Source: Excoecaria cochinchinensis
Taxonomy: Eukaryota > Streptophyta > Magnoliopsida > Malpighiales > Euphorbiaceae
NCBI GenBank assembly: GCA_947683425.1
Contig: CANTUQ010000073.1
Span: 18,636,001 to 18,700,000, forward strand
Length of the DNA: 64,000 nucleotides
Direction of reading: 5' to 3'
Every line of letters begins with the position of its first letter. The first letter of the stretch is position 1. The notes under the pieces were generated by a model. The model had not been told where the DNA came from. It saw only the letters and a program-made list of their open reading frames with translations, and ran no database searches. The position numbers were made by a program, and so were the translations under genes. Shown in pieces: positions 20,037 to 30,911 of the stretch.

Positions 20037-21816
20037 AAACATTTGCTTGTCCTCAAGCAAAACACTTTAACAACATTTAAACAACACAATCACCAAATAA
20101 CAAACTAAATATTTTGGAGCTCACTTAGTCATTTGACAATTATTTGAAATTATCATGCATAGAATTATCCTTCTAACACACTAGCCTCAATATGCAACCA
20201 TTTAGACATTCCCATCATTCATTAAACTTTAACCCTCTTTGCACATTTGGAAAAACATGAAATGGCAAAACACAATGATGTTTGATCTCAAGAAATCAAA
20301 TATCTTAATACATGTATAGATTATTATACACAAATTATTGCCTAAAATAATTTTCACTCAACACTTATTTTGATAAACACGCAATCACTCAAGTGTATAA
20401 AGGTTAGTGTTTTCCCTCATTCCTTGATTATTCCATTACATACCATAAGCTTGTAAGTAGTAAAAATCTCCACTACTAGTAAAAGGTAGTAAAGAGGATC
20501 AAACGGTCTTAAAAGGGTTGTAATGTGGCTTAGGTTAAGGTAAGAACTTTTGGGTTTAAGTAGCTATTGTTGTGCAGAGAAAAAGCATTAATACAACATA
20601 GGAGAATAAATGTACATCAGAATGGTAACAAGCATGATACTTTTAATCAAATTCCCTTCTTAAGAATATAAATTTGCTGCTAGCTCTTAATTTATACTTA
20701 CTATTTTTTCTTTATTTTCTTTTTTTGTTTTTATTTTCTTCTTTCTTTTTTTTTTTAAATGTTAGGACAACAAGAGAATTTAGTGTGGGTGCATTTTAAT
20801 GCTCCATCCCACACATAAGTAATTTAGATGTACATCTTGCTAATCCCATTTTTTCTTTCTCTTTTATTTTGTTTCTACTAGCAGTTGGAATTCTAACTTT
20901 GAAAAGAAGGAATTTGCAATTGCAACTTTTTACTAATTTCATGCTTTTCAATAACAAATATATCTCCCATGCTATATCAATCCTAATCCCTCCACAATAG
21001 GGTAATTACAAAGAAATTAGGCCTTGTTTAAGCAAAAGTTTGGGTTATTAATATGTTTAAACAAGAAAAAACAGATATAGGCTCAAAATTGGCTACCTAA
21101 AGTCAAAAGGTAAAGGAATTGAAAAGTAAGCCAAAATTAGTTCAATCTAAGTGCCCTTATCATATCCCGTGTACATCCTCTACTAACATGTAATCTCAAA
21201 ATTTACTACAAACAAGTTCTAGAGGATATGGCATAATAAGGCTCTCATACAAAGAAAAATTTGTTTATAAGGCTTCAAAAGCTCACATGGCTATAGTTTA
21301 AACTATAATAGGCAATAAATTGGCAAAACAATCTTTATTTACATATAAAAAGATATTTAACTTAAAAAGAACCTACACCAAAGTGTTTTGCTAAGTCATA
21401 CCCTTCACTATGTACAATAAAAAGCTAAAGTAAAACAAATAAGGAAAATGGTCAAAAAGTTACTATCTAAACTAATGGTCAAAAACATAAACCTATACAT
21501 GCTCTAATTTTCAAATATTCATCAAATACTAAGCTCCAAAATGTTTTGCATAAAACAACCTAAAACAATATAAAACAACACATACCTAAATCTAGCAGTT
21601 CATGCAAACACAAGCTATACTACACAATTAATAACACATAAAACTATATATACATATATGTACTAAAAACATAAGACATATCAAAACATACCCCCCCACA
21701 CTTAAAGGACACAATGTCCCCATTGTGGAAAAAGGTTTAAACTAAACAAACAAACTAACATAAACAAAACACAAATACAAACAAGAACAAAACAAAGAAA
21801 AAGAAAGGAGACAAAC
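20037..21816 (-). other. Element B 3' untranslated region
   Basis: About 1.8 kb of AT-rich sequence between the env-position ORF and the polypurine tract, without a credible ORF on either strand. It contains a second polypurine-tract-like sequence at 21691-21703, right after the env-position ORF, and poly-T/poly-A tracts near 20700-20760. Long 3' regions are usual for Athila. Confidence 0.75.
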
Positions 21817-23103
21817 TCAAAAACTCCCACTAGGGGAGCTTGGTGGAGTTGGAGAAAATTCCACATTCTGCTTGCGGAAGAAACTTAAGAGTTTGCGTCC
21901 CAAACTCTTCTGGTTTTGAAGCACAGTCCGCACATCTGACTCGAGAACATCCATCCTAGCTGCCATACTCTGATTTGCTGCCTCTATGCCATCTAATCGT
22001 TGCAAGACAGGCTCCAAATCGACAGCAGCACCTCGATTATTCCTCCTCTCAGCATTATCAGCACCAGCAGCCGCCTCGTCCTCACTCGAGGAGTCATGAG
22101 CAGGAGCTGCCGATGCTGACTCATGTGCCCTATCACGGGGCACACTTGGTCCAGCCAAATTAGGGTCATCCCTACTTGATCCACCTGCACATCTATCAAC
22201 AAACCTTGGGGGCCAAGCTCCCTTGGTTAAAATATTAGCTCTGCGCAAATACACCACATCCAACAAAGGAATTGTTTCTTTTTCATCCATTACAAAATTA
22301 TGCAAATCTCCCAGACATCCCAAAATAATACCTGTTACCATATGACACATACCCACGGATTTACTACGTGCAGTAGACGCATGATAAAGGCCATCAAGTA
22401 TAAAATCAATGGACTCAGGTGTTTTGTGAGATTGCAATAAATCCAAAACAAACAAATCCTTTGTTTGGACCTTTGTACTTTCAACTCTCCCAAACATGGC
22501 ATGGCATAGAAATTTATGAAAAAGCATTAAAGCATTGTCTTTAATTTGCCTATTAGTAGAATTTTTGTTATTAAAACGTTCAAGGCCTGACAATGTATGC
22601 CACACAGGGGAAGGCTGAAATATATGGGAATCAAATCGCTTACCGTTTAAAGGAAAACCAAACCAAGTATGCAAATCAGTATATGTAAAAGTATAAGTAA
22701 CACCCTGATGCCTAAATTTCATTGAATCCCTACCTTTATCCACATACTCTAATGTAACAAAAAATTCCAACGCCCAGTCCTTATGTACAGGTAAAGAGTA
22801 AGTGATGAATTTCCCCCACTTCATACATCTCATAAAATTATTAATCTGGTCATTTAAACCCATTGTATTCAATATAGCAAAATCAAGTGCCCACATCCCT
22901 ACATACGATTTTTTGGCAAAATAGATAAACTTTTCACCCTCTTCATCAGAGAAAATTTTAAAAGGGCATTCATACCTGTTTTGAAGAATCAAAGAATCAA
23001 GAGGTGGGTAATCTCTTTGAGCGCTGGATTCCCCCATCGGGCGTTTCCCTTGGCTTCTGTCGCCTACATGCTTTGTTCTCACCATGTCTAAATCGGTTTC
23101 CAA
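21817..23103 (-). CDS. Element B env-position ORF (Athila ORF-1-like protein)
   Basis: An intact 428-codon frame. The first two thirds match what is known as the Athila ORF-1 / plant transposon protein family: ECPFKIFSDEEGEKFIYFAK, WALDFAILNTMGLNDQINNF, then GVTYTFTYTDLHTWFGFPLN. The C-terminal third is low complexity (Ser/Ala/Asp), followed by a probable short coiled coil (LQRLDGIEAANQSMAARMDV) and a basic end. I see no signal peptide or convincing membrane span, so an envelope role is not supported here. It lies between integrase and the 3' LTR, the position of retroviral env. The start codon could also be seven codons later (MVRTKHVGD). It is unbroken in an element with stops in gag-pol. 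Confidence 0.85.
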   Translation of the reverse strand: METDLDMVRTKHVGDRSQGKRPMGESSAQRDYPPLDSLILQNRYECPFKIFSDEEGEKFIYFAKKSYVGMWALDFAILNTMGLNDQINNFMRCMKWGKFITYSLPVHKDWALEFFVTLEYVDKGRDSMKFRHQGVTYTFTYTDLHTWFGFPLNGKRFDSHIFQPSPVWHTLSGLERFNNKNSTNRQIKDNALMLFHKFLCHAMFGRVESTKVQTKDLFVLDLLQSHKTPESIDFILDGLYHASTARSKSVGMCHMVTGIILGCLGDLHNFVMDEKETIPLLDVVYLRRANILTKGAWPPRFVDRCAGGSSRDDPNLAGPSVPRDRAHESASAAPAHDSSSEDEAAAGADNAERRNNRGAAVDLEPVLQRLDGIEAANQSMAARMDVLESDVRTVLQNQKSLGRKLLSFFRKQNVEFSPTPPSSPSGSF

Positions 23104-23334
23104 TTGAAGAACAAGATAAGAAGAAATAGAAAAATAGAAGAAGAAAAAAAATGAGATTTGCGTTTGGAAGTTAGAGAAAATCGTGAGAAAGATCTTGAGA
23201 GAATCGTGCGAAATTTGAGAGAAGAAAACGGAAGAGGCAGAAAAAAATAATAAAAAGAGAAGTTATTAGGGAAGAAAAGGAGAAGGTGGGGAATTAATTG
23301 AAATCCAAACGGTTGGTTTGACCTAAAAAATCGA

Positions 23335-23605
23335 ATTTCGCGTTCTGTCGCGACGTTGCCGCGATCGCGACAGAAGCAAAATGAAAAATTTGAACGTCGC
23401 GCTATACATCGCGTCACCGCGACAATTAATTCCCACTCTTCATCGTGACATCGCGACAACGTCGCGATCGCGACAGAATGAAATTTTGAAAAACCAATTT
23501 TTCTGTCGCGATGATATGCACCGTCGCGCCGTCGCGATGAAGTCTAAAATACACTTCCCTCATTCTGTCGCGCTCGCGACAATGTCGCGATCGCGACAGA
23601 ATGAA
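23335..23605. repeat. TCGCGA palindrome cluster between integrase and env-position ORF of B
   Basis: At least four modules. 23343-23375 has ends TTCTGTCG / CGACAGAA. 23441-23480 is an imperfect copy. One starts near 23502. 23561-23603 is 43 bp with ends CATTCTGTCGCG / CGCGACAGAATG. CpG density is far above the flanks. The same modules occur in B gag and LTRs and in the LTRs of insertion A. Confidence 0.9.
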
Positions 23606-23767
23606 ATTTTTCAAAATCACATTTGCTTTTCCTTCCAAAAACAACACACGAAGGTATATAAAATAAATTTATATATGAAAAACATCTGTGGAACAAAAGA
23701 ACAACATTAGTAGATATAAATATCACACATAAAACAATTAATGAAAAAGAAAAATTAAACCAAGTAA

Positions 23768-26391
23768 TCATGAAATCATTTTTAATGAAAGAAATGAAAC
23801 CTCCCTTCCATGAAATGTTTCCTCCAAATACACTTTACATCTTTGACCATTGGCTTTAAATAACTCATTTTTATTATTTTTAAGTTCCAAAAACCCTTGA
23901 TCAAAAACTTGTGTAACTTCAAAAGGTCCACTCCATCTTGATCTTAATTTTCCCGGGAAGAGTTTCAATCTAGAATTATACAATAAGACCTTGTCCCCAA
24001 TATTAAAATTTTTAATCTGTATATGTGCATCATGCCATTTTTTAGTCCTTTCTTTATAAATCTTAGCATTCTCAAATGCAAGAAGTCTCAATTCATCTAG
24101 CTCATTCAATTGTAAACATCTTTTGACACTTGCATCTTTAAGATCATAATTCAAAGTTCTAATGGCCCAATATGCTTTGTGCTCTAACTCCACAGGTAAA
24201 TGACACGCTTTTCCATAAACCATCCTATATGGTGTCATTCCAATTGGAGCTTTGAATGCAGTGCGATATGCCCACAAAGCATCATCTAATTTATGTGCCC
24301 AATCTTTCCTAGAAGTAGAGACTGTTTTTTCTAATATCCATTTTAACTCTCTATTGGTCACTTCCACTTGACCACTTGTTTGTGGGTGATATGGTGTAGC
24401 TACTCTATGATGAACTCCATATTTTTGCAATAATGAATCAAAAGAACGGTTAATGAAATGCTTACCTCCATCACTTATGATGGCTCTTGGCACTCCAAAT
24501 CTTGAGAAAAGCTTCTTCAAAAACTTTATCACTGCCTTTGAATCATTGGTAGGTGTGGCTTTGGCTTCAACCCATTTTGATACATAATCTACTCCAACCA
24601 AGATGTAGTTTTGACCAAAAGAAGTAGGGAAGGGACCCATGAAGTCAATACCCCACACATCAAACATTTCAACTTCCAATATGTTATTCAAAGGCATCTC
24701 ATCTCTTTTCCCAATATTTCCAGCCCTTTGACATTTATCACATTTGGCTACATACATCTTTGCATCATGAAATAAAGTTGGCCAAAAGAATCCACATTCA
24801 AGCACTCTAGATGCAGTTTTATTAGCACCATTATGACCCGAATATAATGCAGCATGACAATGCATTAAAATGTTTTGATAATCCCCCTCACTTACACAAC
24901 GACGAATTATACCATCTCCACTTATCTTAAACAAGTAAGGCTCTTCCCAAAGATAATTTTTAACATCACTAAAGAATTTCTTCTTTTGTTGCCATGTCAA
25001 ATTTTCAGGTACAATTCCAGCAGCAAGATAGTTAGCAAAATCAGCATACCAAGGTACATGCATATTCAAAATTGACATCAAGGCTTCATCCGGAAATGTT
25101 TCATTAATTTCAATACCATCACCTAAAGTTTGTTCATTGTTTTCTAACCTAGATAAATGGTCAGCAACAAGATTTTCACTTCCCTTTTTATCTTTAATTA
25201 CAAGGTCAAACTCTTGTAATAACAATACCCAATGAATCAACCTAGGTTTAGCATCTTTCTTTGCAAATAAATACCTCAATGCAGCATGATCCGTATAGAT
25301 TATGACTTTAGATCCCAAAAAGTAAGATCTAAATTTGTCACATGCATAAACCACAACTAACATTTCTTTTTCAGTTGTTGTATAATTAACTTGAGGAGGA
25401 GACAAAGTATGACTAGCATAATATATCACATGCAAATTCTTACCATGTCTTTGGCCTAATACACAACCCACAGCAAGCTCACTTGCATCACACATAATCT
25501 CAAATGGCAATTCCCAATTAGGAGCAGCAATAATAGGAGCACTTATAAGAGCCTTCTTCAAAGTTTCAAAAGCATGCATACATTCTTTAGAAAATTCAAA
25601 GGAAACATCCTTAACTAGCAAATTAGTTAAAGGTTTAGCAATTAAAGAAAAATCCTTTATGAATCTTCTATAAAATCCAGCATGTCCAAGAAAAGATCTT
25701 ACCCCCTTAAGTGTAGTAGGTGGAGGTAACTTCTCAATTAATTCAGTTTTTGCTCTATCAACCTCAATACCCCTACTTGAAATTTTGTGCCCTAAGACTA
25801 TCCCTTCATCTACCATGAAATGGCATTTCTCCCAATTAAGAACCAAGTTAGTTTCTTCACACCTAGCCAATACTTTGTCTAAATTTTTCAAACAAAGCTC
25901 AAATGAATCTCTATATACAGAAAAATCATCCATAAAGACTTCCATTATATCCTCTATCATGTCTCCAAAAATTGAAGTCATACATCTTTGAAATGTGGCT
26001 GGGGCATTACAAAGCCCAAAAGGCATTCGCCTATAAGCAAAAGTTCCATATGGACATGTAAATGTGGTTTTCTCTTGGTCACTAGGGTATATAAAAACTT
26101 GGAAATACCCTGAATATCCATCAAGAAAACAGTAATGAGAATGGCCTGCAATTCTCTCTAGCATTTGGTCAATGAATGGTAAAGGAAAATGATCCTTTCT
26201 AGTGGCCAAATTAAGCTTTCTATAATCTATATATACCCTCCATCCTGTGGTGGTTCTAGTTGGAATTAAATCTCCATTCTCATTCCTTACTACTGTCATA
26301 CCCCCCTTTTTTGGAACACAATGTATTGGACATACCCAATCACTATCCGAAATGGGATAAATGATTCCAGCATCAAGCAATTTAATAACTT
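23768..26391 (-). CDS. Element B reverse transcriptase, RNase H and integrase
   Basis: An open frame of about 870 codons. RT: WRVYIDYRKLNLATRKDHFP, then MPFGLCNAPATFQRCM and the active site VFMDDFSVY (F-x-D-D, usual for Athila). RNase H: MCDASELAVGCVLGQR, TTTEKEM, YTDHAALRYL and ENLVADHLSRLE. Integrase: zinc residues in CHAALYSGHNGA and CDKCQ; catalytic Asp in WGIDFMGPFP, Asp in IISDGGKHF and Glu in GQVEVTNRELK; a basic C-terminal domain with KLRSRWSGPFEV. All catalytic residues look present. The upstream join to protease needs one base: a single deletion near 26388-26394 shifts the frame, so the polyprotein is interrupted although this part is open. Confidence 0.93.
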
Positions 26392-27312
26392 CCTTTTGAC
26401 TGCCTCTTTCATATGAGGGTTAAGCCTCCTTTGTCTATCAGCTTTTGGTTTATAGTCATCTTCCATATTTATCCTATGCATGACAACATTAGGACTAATA
26501 CCCTTCAAATCAGATATTTGCCATCCAATACTTTTTATCCTTTTTCTAACAACTTCTAATAATGCATGCTCTTGTTCTTTATTTAGTTTATTAGAAATAA
26601 TAATAGGCAAAGTGTGATTTAATCCAAGAAAGGCGTACCTCAAATGACTAGGTAACTCCTTTAGATCAACATTTGGTGGACTTTCAATGGAAGGTGGTAA
26701 AACTCTTATAACTAATGTGCCTTCATAGACATCAACTAAAGCCCGACCAGTCCTCATGAAAGGTCTACCCAATATTAAGGGACATTTCTCATCATATGCA
26801 AAATCTAAAATGACAAAATCAGCGGGCAAAATAAATTTATCCACTTTTACAAGCACATCTTCAACTATTCCATATGGTTTCTTAATAGATTGATCAGCTA
26901 ATTGCAAAACCATGGAAGTAGGTTTAACATAATCTAAACCCAACTTTTTAAAGATAGAATAAGGCATGAGATTAATACTTGCCCCCAAATCACATAAACA
27001 CTTAGGAAACTCATTATCCCCTAAGGTACATGGAATTGTGAAACTACCATTATCTTTAAGTTTGGTAGGCAAATTATTTGTGATTATAGAACTACATGCT
27101 TCAGTCAATGCAATAGTGGATATATCCTCCCAACTTCTTTTCTTAAAAATTAATTCTTTAAGAAATTTTGCATAGTTAGGAATTTGTGATATGGCCTCAA
27201 TAAAATTCAAATTTATATGCAAATGCTTCAATTTATCAATAAAAGATTGAAATTGCTTATCTTGGTTTTGTCTCTTTAGGCGTTGCGGAAACGGTGGACA
27301 AGGTTGAAAAAT
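26392..27312 (-). pseudogene. Element B protease region, between stop and frameshift
   Basis: It continues the gag frame directly after TAA at 27313-27315: a Pro/Gln-rich linker, then the Athila protease block with FTIPCTLGDNEFPKCLCDLG, ASINLMPYSIFKKLGL (D-L-G at the active site) and CPLILGRPFMRTGRALVDVY. It ends where a one-base deletion shifts the frame into RT. The open frame itself runs on to 26296 out of phase. Retropepsin would process Gag-Pol. The stop at its left means it is reached only by read-through, if at all. Confidence 0.88.
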
Positions 27313-28947
27313 TTAGGAAGAATTTGCTTTAGATGCCCCTTCTGTCGCGACCGCGATAGGTGTCGCGATCGCGACAGAAGACTCTCCTCCTGCTGTCGCG
27401 TTCACATCTGGTATCGCGCCTAGTGTCGCGCCTGGAACTTTGGTTTGCTTCTCTTCTGTCGCGACTGCGACAGGCATCGCGCTCGCGACAGAAGAATCAT
27501 TCTTCTTTTTATTTTCCTGAAATTCTCCATTCTTGTTAGTAATAACAAATTCATTGGTGTAAGATTTACCTGACCTCAAATTTATGGCCTTTAGATGTTC
27601 CCTTGGGTTCTCCTCCGTATTACTTGGTAAAGTACCTTGTAATCTTGAAGGTAAAGCCTTTGCTAATTGCCCAATTTGCACTTCTAAGTTGTGAATGGAT
27701 GAGGCTTGATTCTTTGTGATTTGATCAAACTTATTTTCTAACCTGTTTTGGTTCTCCTCTTGTGAATTAAATTTCATATTAATCCCCTCTAAGAACCTAT
27801 CCATTTTAATCTCCAAGGCCCCAAACCTATCTTGAGGTGGTTGAAAACTTACTCCTTTGTTTTGATTACTACTATTCCCCCATGAAAAATTGGGATGGTT
27901 CCTCCATCCAGGGTTATATGTATTAGAAAATGGGTTACCTCTTCCTTGCCCTTGGATAAAACTAATTTGCTCCTCCGTACTATTTATGCCTAAATTACAT
28001 ACCTCACTTGGATGTCCTTGTTGTCCACAAATATTGCATCTATTTGGTTGATTACCTCCCATACCCATATTATTGAGTTTGTGAGTCAATGCTTCCACTT
28101 GAGCTTGCAATGCAACCACTGAATCAAGTGCATGAACTCCTCTCACATTAGTAGAATTTGAATCTCTACTTCTCTCGGTAGGCCACATGCAATTGTTCAT
28201 GGACATCTCCTCCAACAATTCAAATGCCGCTTCAGTAGTTTTTCTCATCAAAGATCCTCCAGCAGCAGCATCAATAGTTCCTCTTGTGGTAGGATTTACT
28301 CCATTATAGAATGTTTGCATCAACAATTCTCTTGGCAAGTTATGGTGTGGACACATTCTTTGCAATTCCTTGAATCTTTCCCAAGCCTCATATAATGATT
28401 CATTTTCATTTTGAACAAATGTAGTGATATCCTTTATGATTTTTGCGGTTTTGGCCAATGGAAAATATTTTGATAAAAATGCTTGGGCCAATTGGTCCCA
28501 AGTAGTTATAGATCCTCTTGTCAAAGAATTCAACCAAGCCTTTGCTTTATCCTTCAATGTGAATGGAAAATGCCTAAGCTTGATTGCATCATTTGAAACC
28601 CCATTTATCTTAAAGGTATCACAAATCTCAAGAAAGTTTGCCAAATGAGCATTTGGATCCTCATTTGCCAAACCATAAAATTGAATACTATTTTGAATTA
28701 TTTGTAATAATGAAGGCTTAATTTCAAATTGATTGGCATTTACCGTTGGTCTTACCACTCCTTGTTAAGCACCACTCAAAGCAGGTGTGGCAAAGTCCAT
28801 CAATCTTGGTGGATTTTCTTCAGCCATGATAATTGATCTCCTATTTTTGTTCTTCTTTTTATTTGATTTCCGATTACTCAATAAAAACCTCTCAATTTCA
28901 GGATTTAAAGGCTCACGCTCTTCTAAAGAACTCCTTGTACTAGGCAT
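27313..28947 (-). pseudogene. Element B gag, one internal stop
   Basis: Start chosen at 28947 (MPSTRSSLEEREPLNPEIER), giving the usual short basic N-terminus before a TAA at 28765-28767. The frame then continues with VRPTVNANQFEIKPSLLQII and the capsid core (HFPFTLKDKAKAWLNSL, TWDQLAQAFLSKYFP), ending with a CCHC zinc knuckle CNICGQQGHPSEVC near residue 310. The last 70 codons contain two in-frame copies of the TCGCGA module, encoding Ala/Val/Ile/Thr-rich peptides (PVAVATE, SVAIATPIAVATEG). A further TAA at 27313-27315 separates it from protease in the same frame. Both stops fit CAA-to-TAA changes. Confidence 0.9.
27339..27494. repeat. Two in-frame 42-bp TCGCGA modules within B gag
   Basis: 27339-27380 and 27453-27494 are each 42 bp with identical self-complementary ends, CTTCTGTCGCG and CGCGACAGAAG; the middles differ. 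Both are read through by gag without a frameshift. A degenerate TGTCGCG word lies between them near 27423. The length is a multiple of three, as expected of insertions tolerated in coding sequence. Confidence 0.93.
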
Positions 28948-29070
28948 GAACTTCTAAAATCCTGTAAAAACAAAACACAAAATTAATTTAAACAAATAAA
29001 CAAATTAAAACAAAAGAAAATATTGTAATCCTAAATCATAAATCAATTTTTATAATGGAAAAACAACCGT

Positions 29071-29088
29071 TCCCCGGCAACGGCGCCA
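29071..29088 (-). promoter_or_regulatory. Element B primer-binding site (tRNA-Asp)
   Basis: Plus-strand TCCCCGGCAACGGCGCCA is the 3' end of plant tRNA-Asp including CCA, so the sense strand carries its complement six bases after the 5' LTR. This is the classic Athila primer site. A short leader (28948-29070) without features separates it from gag. Confidence 0.93.
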
Positions 29089-29094
29089 AAAACT

Positions 29095-30485
29095 TGTTGT
29101 TGGTTTTCTAATGATGCAACATACCGCAAGTATACGGTGTACCGCAATAGTACTTTAGATATCGATCCCACAGGGAACGTGTTTACACACTATTACTAAT
29201 TGATTTTAATCTTGTTTACAATTATAAAATGATAGAGAAGTGATTCTAATTTAATCTAATATGTAAACTTATTAAGTCAAGTTTATGTGAATCCAAAAAG
29301 ATAGAAAATATTAATGATGCTAGATATAAAAATGGAACTCGAATTAATTGTTCTTAATGATTTTAGCATTCTTGTCTTGTAAGTCAAGTTGAATAAATTT
29401 CCTACTTACTTTCTCAATATAAATAGGACTGCCCAAAACATACACATATAAGTCTAATTCCAAATTTTCATTTAAGAACTAGATTATTATACATGCAAAT
29501 CTTAAGAATAAAACACAACCTATAACAACCATTTTAATATTATGATTTCTCAAACAATATCTCGATGATGAATTTCCAATTAGATGTAAGAATGAATTTA
29601 TTTCTCAATCAAACTCATACTTCTAATGACAATAAATAATGTACTAATGAGAAATTCTACAATTAAGAACACTTGAATAAATATGAACAATAAAATAATT
29701 TAATATTAAACATTTAAGTTCAGAATTCACATCAAAAAAACAATTACAAAGAAGAATTAAAAGATAGGAATTGAAGAAGGAGATTTCTCAACCCTTTTCA
29801 AGTCACCAATTGTAGTCCTCTTCCTTGTATAATATCTTCTCTTTAACACATAAACTCAACTTAAGAAAAACTAAAAGAAAACTATTTTTTTAACTATAGA
29901 AAAATATTCAAAATGTTCAATTCTAAGTTATCATCCTCAATTTACAGTTAAAAATAGAATTTATAATGTCAGCTCATGCCGCTTCAGATGCCCTTCTACA
30001 AAGGATGTAATAGTTGGTAGAAAAATGCAACTCTTAAAGTTCAAATTTGAACTTTAGTGTCTAACGGATCCCTCTGTCGCGATCGCGACGATGTCGCTAC
30101 GTCGCGACAGAGCACGCCTTCTCTTGCGCTCGCCTTTCCTCACGTGTGCCTTCTCCGCGCCTCGTCGCGACCTCGCGACGCCTTCCCTTGGTCGCGACAG
30201 CTTCTCTTTTCTTCTCTTTTCTCTTCTTTCCTTAGCGCGCTCTGTCGCGCTCGCGCCACGCATCGCGATCACGACAGAAGCTTTTCTGCCTTGGCTCATT
30301 TCTTCTTCTTCTCTCAATTTGCTTCATATTTTCTCCATTGACTCCATTTTTTCTCCATTTGTCTCCTACATACAAAACTTAACAAAACACATAAAACATA
30401 CCTAATTCCTACAAATAAAAACACTCAAAACATAACTTATAACCACAACATATAGTTTAATTATGAGCTATTTAAGCTCATATCA
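29095..30485 (-). repeat. Element B 5' LTR (full length)
   Basis: 1391 bp, TG...CA in sense. Apart from the extra block 29183-29779 it is nearly identical to the 3' LTR, so B inserted recently relative to its surroundings. The TCGCGA module at 30072-30112 has a base change (CGCTACG) against the 3' LTR copy. No clear TATA box is claimed. Confidence 0.95.
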
Positions 30486-30801
30486 ATAGGCTTTCCTGTC
30501 TTTTGTATACGATGTAATATTTTGTGTGCCCTATGGAACAGTATTGTTTGGGCCTTGTATATGAAATCTTTTGTAATATGTACAAACTATGTTTATGAAT
30601 ATATATATAATAGAAAGGAAAGAACTTATCCTGTTCAGTACCGCTGTGCTTCTCTTTTATAAGCTTTATATTATCTTTGTATTATCTGTTTACTTGCTGC
30701 GATCGAATGTTTTGGTATGTGTAATGTGACACTCCTATCTATCGGGACCCTTCTCCCTCCACCGGGATAGAAGTCTCCATGGTATAGGTTGGGGTGTGAC
30801 A
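30486..30801 (+). repeat. LTR2 of insertion A, right part
   Basis: It begins with the second copy of ATAGG and continues CTTTCCTGTCTTTTG exactly where 19229 left off, as the uninterrupted LTR3 shows at about 36965. It ends GGGTGTGACA, followed by the A2 primer site. Confidence 0.95.
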
Positions 30802-30806
30802 TTTGG

Positions 30807-30818
30807 TGGTATCAGAGC
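30807..30818 (+). promoter_or_regulatory. A2 primer-binding site (initiator-Met tRNA)
   Basis: TGGTATCAGAGC, same offset from the LTR as in A1. Confidence 0.95.
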
Positions 30819-30911
30819 ATTTGGTTTGGATGTTTCTGGGTCTAGGCGTGTTAGTGAGTATGTTAGAGTTGTGTTGGCTTAATGCGCATTGCGTCTATGT
30901 TTTATAGTTTG

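Larger units (their letters stand above)
19230..30485 (-). mobile_element. Element B: complete Athila-type retrotransposon
   Basis: 11,256 bp with target duplication ATAGG on both sides (19225-19229, 30486-30490). Minus-sense order is 5' LTR, tRNA-Asp primer site, gag, protease, RT, RNase H, integrase, env-position ORF, long 3' UTR, polypurine tract, 3' LTR. This order, the primer and the env-position protein are those of Athila. It is the youngest layer in this stack because it splits LTR2. It has two in-frame stops and one frameshift in gag-pol, and its 3' LTR lacks 597 bp, so autonomy is doubtful, though most catalytic residues remain. Confidence 0.96.

Noticed and set aside
21817..23103. 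Calling the env-position ORF a true envelope glycoprotein
   Set aside because: No signal peptide, membrane span or cleavage site can be seen; the domain is the Athila ORF-1 type of unknown function.
29071..29088. tRNA-Asp fragment
   Set aside because: Only the 18 bases of the 3' end are present; it is the primer-binding site of element B, not a tRNA gene.
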